A stretch of 64,000 bases of DNA from Trebonia sp963759545 (GTDB lineage Bacteria > Actinomycetota > Actinomycetes > Streptosporangiales > Streptosporangiaceae). This document shows, piece after piece, positions 8,112-17,762 of this stretch. A model generated the notes under the pieces. That model saw only the letters and a list, made by a program, of their open reading frames with translations. It searched no databases and was not told where the DNA came from. Numbering within the stretch: position 1 is the first letter of the stretch; every line of letters begins with the position of its first letter. A program made the translations under genes and the position numbers. The DNA is taken from NCBI GenBank assembly GCA_963759545.1, contig CAVXAB010000012.1, positions 1 through 64,000 on the forward strand. Direction: 5' to 3'.

Positions 8112-8321
8112 TCAGCCCTCGGGGTGGAGGGACATCGGGCCGTATTGCTTGCGGGTGTCGTCGAAAAGCGTCACCTGGTCGACCCCGCTGTCAAGCAGCT
8201 CGCGCCAGTTCTCGCCCAGCCAGCTCTCGGCGTCCCCCTGGTTGGCGAAGATGGCCTCCTGCAGGCCCGCGCCGCTCACCGCGGCGCCGTCCGCCTTTTC
8301 GTACCGCCAGGTCCAGGGCAT
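8112..8321 (-). CDS. Small conserved hypothetical protein (69 aa)
   Basis: Begins MPWTWRYEKADGAAV and is acidic, with no cysteines and no membrane segment. The MPW-W-RYE start and the SWLGENWRELLDSGVD segment are familiar from unnamed short actinobacterial proteins, so I believe it is real. No function can be assigned. It is convergent with the DUF3043 gene across a shared terminator. Confidence 0.7.
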   Translation of the reverse strand: MPWTWRYEKADGAAVSGAGLQEAIFANQGDAESWLGENWRELLDSGVDQVTLFDDTRKQYGPMSLHPEG

Positions 8322-8574
8322 CGCGCCGTGCCTCCTTCTCGCCGTTGCGTCATGCGAGGTTAGCAGTGATCGCCTGGGAGGTACGACCCCGTACCCCGGT
8401 GTCCGCGCGGGGAATGCCGTTGGCTAAGGCGCGACCACTTCAGCCCACGGCACTGGGTCGCCTCGTAGGCGAAGCGCGGGCGTCCGAGTGGCTAAAAACG
8501 ACCGGTGGCCGCCGTTAACCGCCTGGTCCGGCTCTCCCCTCCTCAAGTCGGTTCAGGCGGTTAAGAGCGGCCGG

Positions 8575-9129
8575 TCAGGCGCAGAACAGGATCGCCCAGA
8601 CCGCCTTGCCGCGGCCGGCCACCGGGGACCAGCCCCAGACGTCGCTCAATGCGTCGACCATCTGCAGGCCACGGCCTGACTCCTCGACCGAGGCCGGCGC
8701 CTTGAGTACCGGGGCCGAGTCCGACGGGTCGAGAACGGCGCAGATCACTTCGCCGGTGCGCCGGAACAGGCGCAGGCCCAGGTTCTCCGCCGCCTGCTTG
8801 CGTGGCAGCTCGGCCATGGCGGCCGCGTGCGTGAGCGCGTTCGCGACGAACTCTCCGACGATGGCCTCCGCGTCCTCCGCCAGGAACGCCAAGCCCCAGT
8901 CCCGCAGCGTGTTTCTGGTCAGGCGGCGTGCCGCCCTGGCAGACTGCGCGCCGCGCGACAGCGGGCAGACCACCGCCGTCGGCGAGTCCCACCAGTCCGC
9001 GGGCATCCGCATCATCCGCGGCCGCCGGGGTGCCGGCGTCAGCCGCGCTGACAGATCGAGCGGCTGCCTGGCCGACGGATGTACGCGCGTCCTGGTAGGC
9101 AACGTTTCCAGTTGATGCGGACTCATCAC
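8575..9129 (-). CDS. ATP-binding regulator, RsbW/HATPase_c type
   Basis: 184 residues. The core from about residue 55 follows the anti-sigma-factor-like serine kinase pattern common in streptomycetes: an N-box-like helix EAIVGEFVANALTHA near residue 90, a DPS-centred strand (AVLDPSD) and a G-box ESGRGLQMVDALSDVWGW near residue 150. Such proteins bind anti-anti-sigma factors or phosphorylate partners; no partner gene is adjacent. The start is GTG at 9129 with an ATG as second codon. The upstream 100 bases contain TGCACGTGCA (9226-9235), a perfect palindrome that could be an operator. Confidence 0.82.
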   Translation of the reverse strand: MMSPHQLETLPTRTRVHPSARQPLDLSARLTPAPRRPRMMRMPADWWDSPTAVVCPLSRGAQSARAARRLTRNTLRDWGLAFLAEDAEAIVGEFVANALTHAAAMAELPRKQAAENLGLRLFRRTGEVICAVLDPSDSAPVLKAPASVEESGRGLQMVDALSDVWGWSPVAGRGKAVWAILFCA

Positions 9130-9211
9130 GACCCCGGGGGTGGTCTGGCGTCATCCGGGTGATTGACGCAGCACCATCCTGCCGCATCAGCGCATGCACC
9201 TGCAAGGCCAA

Positions 9212-9236
9212 CTGCACGTTCAATATGCACGTGCAG
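9212..9236. promoter_or_regulatory. Palindromic candidate operator
   Basis: CTGCACG (9212-9218) and CGTGCAG (9230-9236) form an inverted repeat; the right half also makes the 10-bp palindrome TGCACGTGCA. It lies between the dedA stop and the HATPase start. No binding protein can be named. Confidence 0.35.
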
Positions 9237-9237
9237 G

Positions 9238-10068
9238 CTACCTTTGCGTCCGCGCGCCCCTCATTTGTCCCACGACCACAAGAACGATGATCGCGATTGA
9301 TACCCACAGCCCATATTTGGACACGGTCTGCGCCACGGACACCGCATGCTGCCCGAGCGCCCAGCCGAGGCCCGCCAGCAGGCCGGCCCAGGAGAGCGAG
9401 CCGATCGCGTCGAGTATCAGGAACGTCACCCAGCTCATCCCCGTCCACCCGGCCACCGCGTAGATGATCGCGCTCGGGATCGGCAGGAACATCGCGACGA
9501 TTACCGCCGGCCACGTGAACCAGCGGCCCCAGCGGTTCACCCGCGCGACGAACTTCTGCCCGCGCCTGCGCTGCCGCTCGCTTCGCCCGGTGAAGAGGTT
9601 GAGTACCTTCTCGCCCCACAGCCGGCCAGCCCACCAGTAGATGATGTCGAACTTCATCAGGCCAGGGATCGAGGCGAGCAGGACGATGACCAGCGTGCCG
9701 TGCCCCACGCGGGCGAACGCCGCGGCCGACACGATCGACTCCGTCGAACCGTTCAGCAGCACGCTGATAATCGGGTGCGTGCCGACCAGGCTCGCCCGCC
9801 ACGGCAAGATCGCCAGGTAGTACAGGCCGCTGAGCGTGATCGCCGCCCAGCACGCGATGTCGACCCGGCGCGGCTTGCCCTCCCAGGGCAGCCGGGGGTC
9901 GCTCCACGGGTCGGCGGCTCGCGCCTGCTCCGCCGCTGGCTCACCGCTTGCCTGCGCCTCGCCGGCCGAGGGCACGGCCTCGCCTTCGCCCGATGCTCCG
10001 GCGGGCACTGGTTCTTCAGCAGACACCGTGGGCACGCGCCCCTCCCCCGCTGTCGGCTGCTCGCTCAC
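9238..10068 (-). CDS. DedA/SNARE-associated family membrane protein
   Basis: 276 residues. The first 65 are a cytosolic Ala/Glu/Pro-rich extension. Five or so membrane segments follow, with the DedA-type amphipathic signature around FLPIPSAIIYAVAGWTGMSW and the re-entrant GLMKFDIIYWWAGRLWG region. The DedA superfamily includes lipid scramblases and flippases needed for envelope homeostasis. No partner genes adjoin. Length is within the family range apart from the extended N-terminus. Confidence 0.82.
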   Translation of the reverse strand: MSEQPTAGEGRVPTVSAEEPVPAGASGEGEAVPSAGEAQASGEPAAEQARAADPWSDPRLPWEGKPRRVDIACWAAITLSGLYYLAILPWRASLVGTHPIISVLLNGSTESIVSAAAFARVGHGTLVIVLLASIPGLMKFDIIYWWAGRLWGEKVLNLFTGRSERQRRRGQKFVARVNRWGRWFTWPAVIVAMFLPIPSAIIYAVAGWTGMSWVTFLILDAIGSLSWAGLLAGLGWALGQHAVSVAQTVSKYGLWVSIAIIVLVVVGQMRGARTQR

Positions 10069-10136
10069 GGGGTTACGTTATCCGCGAGGCCAGTTAGATC
10101 ACAAACGCATGAACGCGTGTCAGCTAGGGAGGCGCC

Positions 10137-11294
10137 GTGGCGAGCGGAGACGGTCACCTGAGTGGCGGGCAGGCGGCGCCGCGGGAAACGGCCGCCGGAG
10201 AGGGCGCCGGCGCGGTAGCGGCCATCCTGGCGCCGGAGACCGCCGCGAGGATGGCCGCCGCCGCCCGGGCGCTCATCGGGGCGGTGACGCGGGAACAACA
10301 AGTCGTTCTGAATCCTGGATTTGATGACTTTGACCCTGAGTCACCGCGCCGGCACTGGACATACCTGCCCGAACTGGAACGTCCCGGGCTGCCGCTGCGG
10401 GCGTTGTCTGACGCGCAGCGCAAGCTCGCGCACGAGCTGATCACCGCGTCCGTGTCGATGGAGGGGTACGCGAAGGTCGTCTCGATCATGGCGATGGAGC
10501 ACGTGCGGCGGGCGCTGATGCTGGTGTCCGCGCCGTCGGCCGCGCACCTGTTTGACCCGGAAAGGTACTGTTTCCGGATATTTGGTGATCCGGGAGGGCC
10601 TGGGGTCCGGCCACCGGCGCCGTGGGGATGGCAGTTCGCCGGGCACCACGTGGTGCTGAACTTCACCGTGGCAGGCGACTACGTCTCAGGCACGCCGTGC
10701 ATGCTCGGGTCCGTGCCCGCGTCCTACGGGGCACTCAGCCCGCTTGAGCACGAGGAGGCGGACGGGTTCGCGTTCGTGAACGCCCTGTCGGCCGAGCAGC
10801 GGGCGCGGGCGGTCATCTGGCACCGGCCGCCGCCGGACTTCGCGACGCGGATCGTGCCGCGCATCGGCGAGGTCGAGCTTCCCGACCATGTGTTCCCGCC
10901 GGAACCGGACTACCGGATCTCCGATGAGGAGCGGGCCGCGCTGGCATACGTGCGCTCTGGACCGCGCGGGATCGGGGCCACCGACCTGACGGCCGAGCAG
11001 CTCTACGCCCTCGTCGACCTCGTGGCGCGGTTCGCCGGGCGGTTGCCCGCCGAGGTGTCCGAGGCGGAGATGCGGCGGGTCGACGCGGCGGGGGTGGAAA
11101 ACCTGTGGTTCGCGTGGGCCGGGTCCACCGAGCGCGGCGGCCGGCACTACTTCCGGGTCCAGGGCCCAGGCCTGCTGATCGAGCACGACAACACGCAAAG
11201 CGGCGGCAACCACGTGCACTCGGTGTGGCGGGTGCCCGGCGGCGACTTCGGCGATGACATCCTCGCGGCCCACTACCGCGAGGTGAGGCATTAA
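10137..11294 (+). CDS. DUF3500 family protein
   Basis: 385 residues with no signal peptide. DUF3500-type motifs are visible: FAGHHVVLNFTVAGDYVSGTPCMLG around residues 175-200, and a C-terminal HYFRVQGPGLLIEHDNTQSGGNHVHSVWR segment rich in His, Asp and Glu that could bind metal. Function is unknown for the family. The start is a GTG with AGGGAGG close upstream. It is convergent with citrate synthase, separated by a long hairpin. Confidence 0.75.
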   Translation: MASGDGHLSGGQAAPRETAAGEGAGAVAAILAPETAARMAAAARALIGAVTREQQVVLNPGFDDFDPESPRRHWTYLPELERPGLPLRALSDAQRKLAHELITASVSMEGYAKVVSIMAMEHVRRALMLVSAPSAAHLFDPERYCFRIFGDPGGPGVRPPAPWGWQFAGHHVVLNFTVAGDYVSGTPCMLGSVPASYGALSPLEHEEADGFAFVNALSAEQRARAVIWHRPPPDFATRIVPRIGEVELPDHVFPPEPDYRISDEERAALAYVRSGPRGIGATDLTAEQLYALVDLVARFAGRLPAEVSEAEMRRVDAAGVENLWFAWAGSTERGGRHYFRVQGPGLLIEHDNTQSGGNHVHSVWRVPGGDFGDDILAAHYREVRH

Positions 11295-11399
11295 GAGTCA
11301 TCGCCAGCGGGTTCGTGCTCCGCGCCGCAGCTCCACCAGTTCTCCCCGGGTGGCGCCGCGCTCCGCATGTTCCCGCGCTCCGCATGTTCCCGCGCTCCG

Positions 11400-11419
11400 C
11401 GCTTCTTGCTGTTATCACG
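11400..11419 (+). repeat. Dispersed 20-mer, copy 3
   Basis: CGCTTCTTGCTGTTATCACG, identical over 20 bases to copy 1 at 936. Confidence 0.8.
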
Positions 11420-11467
11420 CCTCGGAGCCGACGGCGCGCTTTCTCCCGCGGGTGACGCCGCGCTCCG

Positions 11468-11487
11468 CGCTTCTTGCTGTTATCTCG
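11468..11487 (+). repeat. Dispersed 20-mer, copy 4
   Basis: CGCTTCTTGCTGTTATCTCG, 68 bases after copy 3. Copies 3 and 4 together with the following GGAGCCGACGGCG segment look like a local duplication. Confidence 0.78.
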
Positions 11488-11504
11488 CCGGGAGCCGACG
11501 GCGT

Positions 11505-11558
11505 GAAGATGGTGGATAGAAATACACGCCATAGCGTGTACAGGTATCCACTATCTTC
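11505..11558. terminator. Long imperfect hairpin between convergent genes
   Basis: GAAGAT/ATCTTC, GTGGATA/TATCCAC and TACACGC/GCGTGTA stack into one arm with a CATA loop and a four-base internal bulge. It lies between the DUF3500 gene and gltA, so it probably serves as a bidirectional terminator. Confidence 0.7.
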
Positions 11559-11682
11559 GCCTGCCGCCTGCCGCCTGCCGCCTGGCGGGCCGCCCGCCGT
11601 TGCCCGCACGGCGGGCCGCTCAGGACCGGGGTAGGTTGCGACCCCAGCCGGCCGCAACTACTCCCAGTCTTTGACGCGGCGG

Positions 11683-12990
<1,308 letters not shown>

Positions 12991-13153
12991 TCGCGTCCCT
13001 TTCACGCTCTTGCACGGGACGCGCGCGTGATGAGCGGCCGGGATCGCCGACCGCGGCACCGCCCCGTTGGGGTCCTCAAGTCTTATACCCGTACGCTAGT
13101 CCGCCTCATGCGCGGGTGAAACCACGAGGACGTGGGACAACCGTCACAGTGTT

Positions 13154-13196
13154 TGCCCGGGGGCGACCCCCGGACCGCCGATGTCCGCGCGGGCGT
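13154..13196 (+). repeat. Partial G/C composite repeat (copy iii)
   Basis: GCCCGGGGGCGACCCCCGG followed by ACCGCCGATGTCCGCG resembles the first half of the composite repeats at 5908, 17703 and 32925 (inverted). The long hairpin half is missing. It lies between the divergent gltA and luciferase-like genes. Confidence 0.5.
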
Positions 13197-13215
13197 GCGG
13201 GCCTACTATGCGGGC

Positions 13216-14151
13216 ATGAGGTACGCGATCGCCATTCCGCAGATCTACGCAGACGGCTCGTTCTCACCCGACGGCTTCCGTTCCTACTTCGCACGGGCCG
13301 AGGAACTCGGCGTGTTCGACGGCGCATGGACGCAGGAGTCGCCGTTCAGCGCGCAGCCGCAGCTGGCGCCGCTCGAGGTCATGACCTACGCCGCGGCGTG
13401 CACCACAACGCTGCGGCTCGGGTGCACGGTGTTCGTGACGACCCTGCACAGCCCGGTGCACCTGGCCAACGCGATCGCGTCGCTCGACCAGATGTCCGGC
13501 GGACGGGTCGAGATCGGTGTCGGGTCGGGCGGGCCGCGGCGGCCGTTCGGGGCGTTCGGGATCTCCGGTGACCGGTACGTCGCGCGGTTCACCGAGGGCA
13601 TCGCGCTGATGAAGGAGCTGTGGACGTCGCCGTCGGTAACGTTCGACGGTGAGTTCTTCCGGCTTTCCGGCGCCGCGATGGAGCCGAAGCCGTTCCAGAA
13701 GCCCTACCCGCGGCTGTGGTTCGGCGGGGCCGCCGAGGCAGCCGTCCGGCGCGGTGTCGGGCTGTGCGACGGGTTCTTCGGCGCGGGCTCGTCGACGACT
13801 TCGGCGTTCGCCTCGCAGGTGGCCGTGGTGCGCGAGACGCTCGCCGCCTCCGGGCGTTCCGCCGGGTTCGGGCCGGGCGAGTTCCCCGTCGCGAAGCGGG
13901 TGTACATCGGGATCGACCCCGCCGACGGCGCGCGGGCGCGCGAGCGGATGAACGCGGCGCTCGCCGCCATGTACGGGCAGCGGGTGCCCGCGATCGAGGC
14001 GGCGGCGGTGGCCGGCACGGTCGCCGACTGCGTGGCCGGCGTGCGCGAGGTGATCGCCGCGGGCGCGGAAATGATCCTGTTCACCGCGCTGTGGGACCTG
14101 CCAGAGCACATGGAGCGGGTCGCGGCGGAGATCATACCCGCGCTCGGCTAG
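13216..14151 (+). CDS. Luciferase-like (LLM class) flavin-dependent oxidoreductase
   Basis: 311 residues from MRYAIAIPQIYADGSF. The TIM-barrel luciferase pattern is clear: LRLGCTVFVTTLHSPVHLANAIASLDQMSGGRVEIGVGSGG, then FTEGIALMKELWT and FYDGEFF-like strands. Members use FMNH2 or coenzyme F420; the cofactor cannot be decided here. The upstream 28 codons of the longer frame are discarded because they overlap repeat sequence. Single gene, followed by a long non-coding inverted-repeat block. Confidence 0.85.
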   Translation: MRYAIAIPQIYADGSFSPDGFRSYFARAEELGVFDGAWTQESPFSAQPQLAPLEVMTYAAACTTTLRLGCTVFVTTLHSPVHLANAIASLDQMSGGRVEIGVGSGGPRRPFGAFGISGDRYVARFTEGIALMKELWTSPSVTFDGEFFRLSGAAMEPKPFQKPYPRLWFGGAAEAAVRRGVGLCDGFFGAGSSTTSAFASQVAVVRETLAASGRSAGFGPGEFPVAKRVYIGIDPADGARARERMNAALAAMYGQRVPAIEAAAVAGTVADCVAGVREVIAAGAEMILFTALWDLPEHMERVAAEIIPALG

Positions 14152-14200
14152 CTGAGTAGTTCCAGGCTGTTAATAGCGACAGATACTTCATGTCGGCCGT

Positions 14201-14935
14201 GACGGCAACCACGGCGGGCACCGGCGCGGCGCCGCACCCGGCCAGTGGGCTCAGCCGCGAACGCGAGCCAGCCGCCGGCCGCAACCACCTTTTTCGGTCT
14301 TTCTGTGACGGCCACCACTGACCAGGGGCGCGTCCGCTCCTTGGACCACCCGCACCCGGGCGCGAACGAGCGGAGGCTCCGCCCGCCACAGTCAATCTTC
14401 CGGGCGAGCGCCCAAAAAAGATTGCGGGTCGCCCGGGGCGGATATCACCACCTGCGTCACTCAATCGTGTTACCAGCCGGTAGATCCGGTCGGCAAACGC
14501 GGACAAAGCGGGCAAATCACCGGGCTCCGGGGCGGTCTCCCTCGGATGACCCGCGATCACGGCACTGGACAGCCCGCGCGGCCGCACGCAGGGCGGACGC
14601 GCCGGGCGTCCTGCCCGCCGATCCGGGGGCGGAGCCTGCCCGGGCGTTCCCGGTACCGCAAACGCCCTGGCGGCCGCGTCCCGTCCCGCGATCCCGCGCG
14701 GGCGGGCGGGCCCCGGCGTCCCCGTCCCCTCGCCGGTACCGCTGCTGCCTGGAACGGAGCCTCCGCCCGTTCGCGCCCGGGTGCGGGTGGTCCAAGGAGC
14801 GGACGCGCCCCTGGTCAGTGGTGGCCGTCACAGAAAGACCGAAAAAGGTGGTTGCGGCCGGCGGCTGGCTCGCGTTCGCGGCTGAGCCCACTGGCCGGGT
14901 GCGGCGCCGCGCCGGTGCCCGCCGTGGTTGCCGTC
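14201..14935. repeat. Large inverted-repeat block, arms 181 bp, one mismatch
   Basis: The left arm, 14201-14381, and the right arm, 14755-14935, are reverse complements over 181 bases, with a single A/G difference at 14370 (GAACGAGCGG against GAACGGGCGG). The 373-bp centre contains the MITE-like element 14420-14558 and GC-rich sequence. There is no convincing ORF, and no target duplication is visible at the ends (TCGGCCGT before, CCAACCC after). It could be a mobile-element relic, a cruciform-forming structure or an assembly fold-back artefact. Confidence 0.85.
14420..14558 (+). mobile_element. MITE-like element, copy A
   Basis: 139 bp bounded by the inverted ends GATTGCGGGTC (14420-14430) and GACCCGCGATC (14548-14558). 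Inside it shares with copy B the string GGGCGGATATC, CAATCGTGTTACC, GCCGGTAGATCC and a GGGCAAA..CCGGGCT segment in the same order and spacing. No coding capacity. It sits in the centre of the large inverted repeat. Confidence 0.78.
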
Positions 14936-14978
14936 CCAACCCATCACGCAGTCTCGCACAACCCACGCCACCGACCGG

Positions 14979-15933
14979 TCAGTCGCTCAGCGGGTGCCAG
15001 ATCGTCTTGGTTTCCAGCGTCGCGAACATGCGCTCAGGGCCCGGCTCGACGCCCCAGTCGGGGTTGGCGAAGCGGACCACGCGCTTGAGGTTGCCCGCCG
15101 CGGCCACGGCGAGGTCGTCAGCGAGCGCGCCAGGGGCACCGGCCAGGTCGATCGCGTTCACGTCCTGGTGGGCGGCCAGCCAGGGCGAGATCTCGGCCAC
15201 CTCACCGGTGAGCACGTTCACCACGCCAGGGGGCAGCTCGGCCGCGGCCAGGGCCTCGGCGAGGGCGACGGCGAGCAGCGGGTAGCGCTCGCTGGCGACG
15301 AGCACGGCCGTGTTGCCGCTGACGATCGCGGGCGCGAGCACGCTGACCAGGCCGAGGAGGGCGCTGTCCTGCGGGGCGAGCACGGCGGTCACGCCGACAG
15401 GCTCAGGCAGCGAGACGGTGCCGAACGGCCCCGCGACCGGGTTGACGGTGCCGCGCACCTGGGTGATCTTGTCCGCCCAGCCGGCGTACCAGGTCCAGCG
15501 GTCCACCGCCGCGTCCACCTCGGCGTAGGCGGCGTCCGGCGAGCCGCCGGTGGCGCGGCGGACCTGGGAGGCGAACTGGGCACGGTGCCGCTCCATGACC
15601 TCGGCGACCCGGTAGAGCGCCTGGCCCCTGTCGTAGCCCGCCGCGCGCGACCACTCAGCGAACGCGGCGCGCGCCGCCACCACGGCGTCGCGGGCGTCCC
15701 TGCCAGCGGCGAGCGCGGCGCTGGCGAGGAAGGTCCCGTCCGCCCCGTGCACGTCGAACGTGCGGCCGCTCGCCGCGCGCGGGAAGACGCCGCCGATGTA
15801 GAGCCGGTGGATCGTGCGCGGGGTGGCACGGGCGCGCCTGGGTGCACGCGGCGGAACGTCCGCCGGTGACGAGGGAGACGAGGGACGAGGGAGACGAGGG
15901 AGACATTTCCGAAATATCGGTTATGTCAGACAT
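14979..15933 (-). CDS. Truncated aldehyde dehydrogenase paralogue, frameshifted near the start
   Basis: The readable part (GTG 15752 to 14979, 257 aa) is the NAD-binding half of an ALDH: a YRVAEVMERHR helix, EPVGVTAVLAPQD, IVSGNTAVLVASE and LPPGVVNVLTGEVAEISPWL. It ends at ETKTIWHPLSD without the catalytic cysteine domain. The natural start is probably the ATG at 15933, which overlaps the stop of the upstream ALDH by eight bases. That ATG is in a different frame, but one 7-base unit (15880-15886) among 9-base GAGGGAGAC repeats (15871-15904) explains it: restoring the two bases gives an in-frame protein of 318 aa with an SPS-rich N-terminus leading into TIHRLYIGG. Likely role: partner of the full ALDH. 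Confidence 0.75.
15871..15904. repeat. 9-bp tandem repeat with a 2-nt deletion
   Basis: GAGGGAGAC at 15871, then GAGGGAC at 15880, then GAGGGAGAC at 15887 and 15896. The short unit puts the start of the second ALDH gene out of frame with the rest. Polymerase slippage or an assembly error would both produce this. Confidence 0.85.
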
Positions 15934-17386
15934 CGGGGCCCCCGGTGCCTGGAAGGTCGAGGTAGGCCTCGAGCCCGTGCCTGCCGCCCTCCCGGCCGAG
16001 ACCGGACTCCTGGAAGCCGCCGAACGGCACGCCTGGGTCAAGCCGGCCGAACGAGTTCACCCAGACGACCCCGGCCCGCAGGCGCGCGGCCAGCCGCGCG
16101 CTCAGCGCACCCTGCCGGGTCCAGACCCCGGCCGACAGCCCGTACCTGGAGCTGTTGGTCCGCTCGACTACCTCATCCGGCGTGGTGAACGACGACACGG
16201 TGAGCACCGGCCAGGAAAGCTCCTCGCTGGCGATGCGGTGCTCCTCTGACACCGTGGTGAACATCGTCGGCGGAAACCAGAACCCGCGGTCCGGCGGCGT
16301 GTACGGCGCCGACCAGCGCACCGCGCCCTCCGCCTCACCGGAGCGGGCGAGCTCGGTGATCTTGTCGCGCTGGCTCTCGGAGTTGACCGCGCCGATGTCG
16401 GTGCTCTCGTCAAGCGGGTCGCCTGAACGCAGCGCGGTCATCCGGCACCTGACGGCGTTCACCAGGTCGTCGAGCACGGTCTCCTGCACGAACACCCGCG
16501 AGCTCGCGCAGCACGCGTGCCCCTGGCGCACGAAGACGCCCTCCACGATCCCCTGCGCCGCCGCATCGAGGTCGGCGTCCGCGCAGACGATGTTCGCCGA
16601 GGTGCCGCCGAGCTCGAGGGTGAGCCGCTTGCCCCACAGCGCCGCGGACTTCGCGATCTCCCTGCCGACCTCGGGTGAGCCGGTGAACGCCACCTTGTCG
16701 ATACCCGGGTGACCGGCCACGAGCTCGCCGGCCAGGCCGTCGCCCGTCACGATGTTGACCACTCCTGGCGGCAGGCCCGCGTCGGCGCAGATCTCCGCGA
16801 ACGCGAGCGCCGTCAGCGGCGTGGTCTCTGCCGGCTTGAGGACCACGGTGTTCCCGCAGGCCAGGGCCGGGGCGATCTTCCACGCGAGCATGAGCAGCGG
16901 CGAGCTCCAGCCGATGACCTGGCCGACGACGCCGAGCGGCCTGACCGGGGCACCAGCGGATCCGAATCCGGCGTAGGCGAGCTTGTCGGCCCAGCCGGCG
17001 TGGTAGAAGAAGTGCGCCGTCGCCAGGGGCAGGTCGACGTCGCGCGTCTGCCTGATCGGCTTGCCGCTGTCGAGCGATTCGAGTACCGCGAGATCGGTGG
17101 CCCGCTCCCGCATCAGGCGCGCGATCCGCAGCAGGTACCTGGCCCGTTCCCTGCCTGGCATCATCGACCAGACCCGCTCGTAGGCCTGTCTCGCGGCCGC
17201 GACCGCCCGGTCCACGTCCTCCGTCGTCCCGTGCGTCACCTCGGCGAGAACTTCCTCGGTGGCAGGCGAGATCGTCTTGAACACCGAGGAGCCGGCCACG
17301 AACGAGCCGCCGATGAACAGCCCGTAAGAGCCGCGCAGCGTCACCCGTGAGTCGCCCTCGCAGGCCGCATCGCATGAAAACCGCAT
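15926..17386 (-). CDS. NAD(P)-dependent aldehyde dehydrogenase
   Basis: 486 residues, full length for the family. Visible motifs: GWSSPLLMLAWKIAPALACGN (substrate/NAD fold, about 159-179), FTGSPEVGREI (234-244), ELGG with the general-base Glu (258-261) and the nucleophilic Cys at about 292 in QGHACCASSR, where His replaces the usual Gln of GQxC. The C-terminal PFGGFQESGLGREGG oligomerisation motif is intact. It oxidises an aldehyde to the acid; the substrate is unknown. Its stop overlaps the ATG of a shorter ALDH paralogue, so the two are coupled. Confidence 0.9.
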   Translation of the reverse strand: MRFSCDAACEGDSRVTLRGSYGLFIGGSFVAGSSVFKTISPATEEVLAEVTHGTTEDVDRAVAAARQAYERVWSMMPGRERARYLLRIARLMRERATDLAVLESLDSGKPIRQTRDVDLPLATAHFFYHAGWADKLAYAGFGSAGAPVRPLGVVGQVIGWSSPLLMLAWKIAPALACGNTVVLKPAETTPLTALAFAEICADAGLPPGVVNIVTGDGLAGELVAGHPGIDKVAFTGSPEVGREIAKSAALWGKRLTLELGGTSANIVCADADLDAAAQGIVEGVFVRQGHACCASSRVFVQETVLDDLVNAVRCRMTALRSGDPLDESTDIGAVNSESQRDKITELARSGEAEGAVRWSAPYTPPDRGFWFPPTMFTTVSEEHRIASEELSWPVLTVSSFTTPDEVVERTNSSRYGLSAGVWTRQGALSARLAARLRAGVVWVNSFGRLDPGVPFGGFQESGLGREGGRHGLEAYLDLPGTGGPDV

Positions 17387-17762
17387 ATCTTCAAACCCTC
17401 AGTCCACCGTCAGGTAGTCGGGCGGGCTTGACCCCGACCTGCCGTTGCGGGCAGTTGTCTTCTGGGGAGGATCCCCGTGACCCCCGTGTCCAGCCGAAGC
17501 GGACCCGACAGCAAAGCCGCAATGCTATCGGACCTGCGCCGACCGGACGAAATTTGTTGTCTTCTTGGAGACTCTTCTGCCCCCGGCGTACTCCTCACGA
17601 GAAGGCGCTGGCATCTAACTAGTGTGACCGGAAGCGTAGCAGCGGCCGACGACGCGATGACGGGGGTCTGTACGAAGTCCACTTTGACCAGCGCCGACGG
17701 TTGCCGCCCGGGAACGACCCCCGTACCCCCGATGTCGCTCGACACCTGCCTGCACGGGTTCC
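17387..17762. other. Intergenic region with hairpins
   Basis: No gene. GGACCCGACAGCA (17501-17513) can pair with TGCTATCGGACC (17523-17534). Next to the amidase stop is the composite-repeat start CCCGGGAACGACCCCCGTAC and CCCCCGATGTCG (17707-17735). The hairpin resembles the A-loop hairpins of copies ii and v but is weaker. Confidence 0.5.
17703..17745 (+). repeat. Partial G/C composite repeat (copy iv)
   Basis: GCCCGGGAACGACCCCCGT then ACCCCCGATGTCGCTCGACA, 18 bases after the amidase stop (the gene is on the minus strand). Same first-half consensus as copies ii, iii and v. Confidence 0.55.

Larger units (their letters stand above)
11295..11682. other. Gene-free region with tandem and dispersed repeats
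   Basis: Contains CGCGCTCCGCATGTTCC twice in tandem (about 11364-11398), two copies of the CTTCTTGCTGTTATC 20-mer each followed by a GGAGCCGACGGCG segment (about 11425 and 11491), a long imperfect hairpin (11505-11558) and four tandem copies of GCCTGCC-type 7-mers (about 11560-11586). No coding frame is convincing. Confidence 0.7.

Noticed and set aside
14245..15285. Long open frames in the inverted-repeat block
   Set aside because: High-GC shadow frames: composition is Arg/Pro/Ala-biased, the same peptides appear on both strands because of the inverted repeat, and no domain is recognisable.
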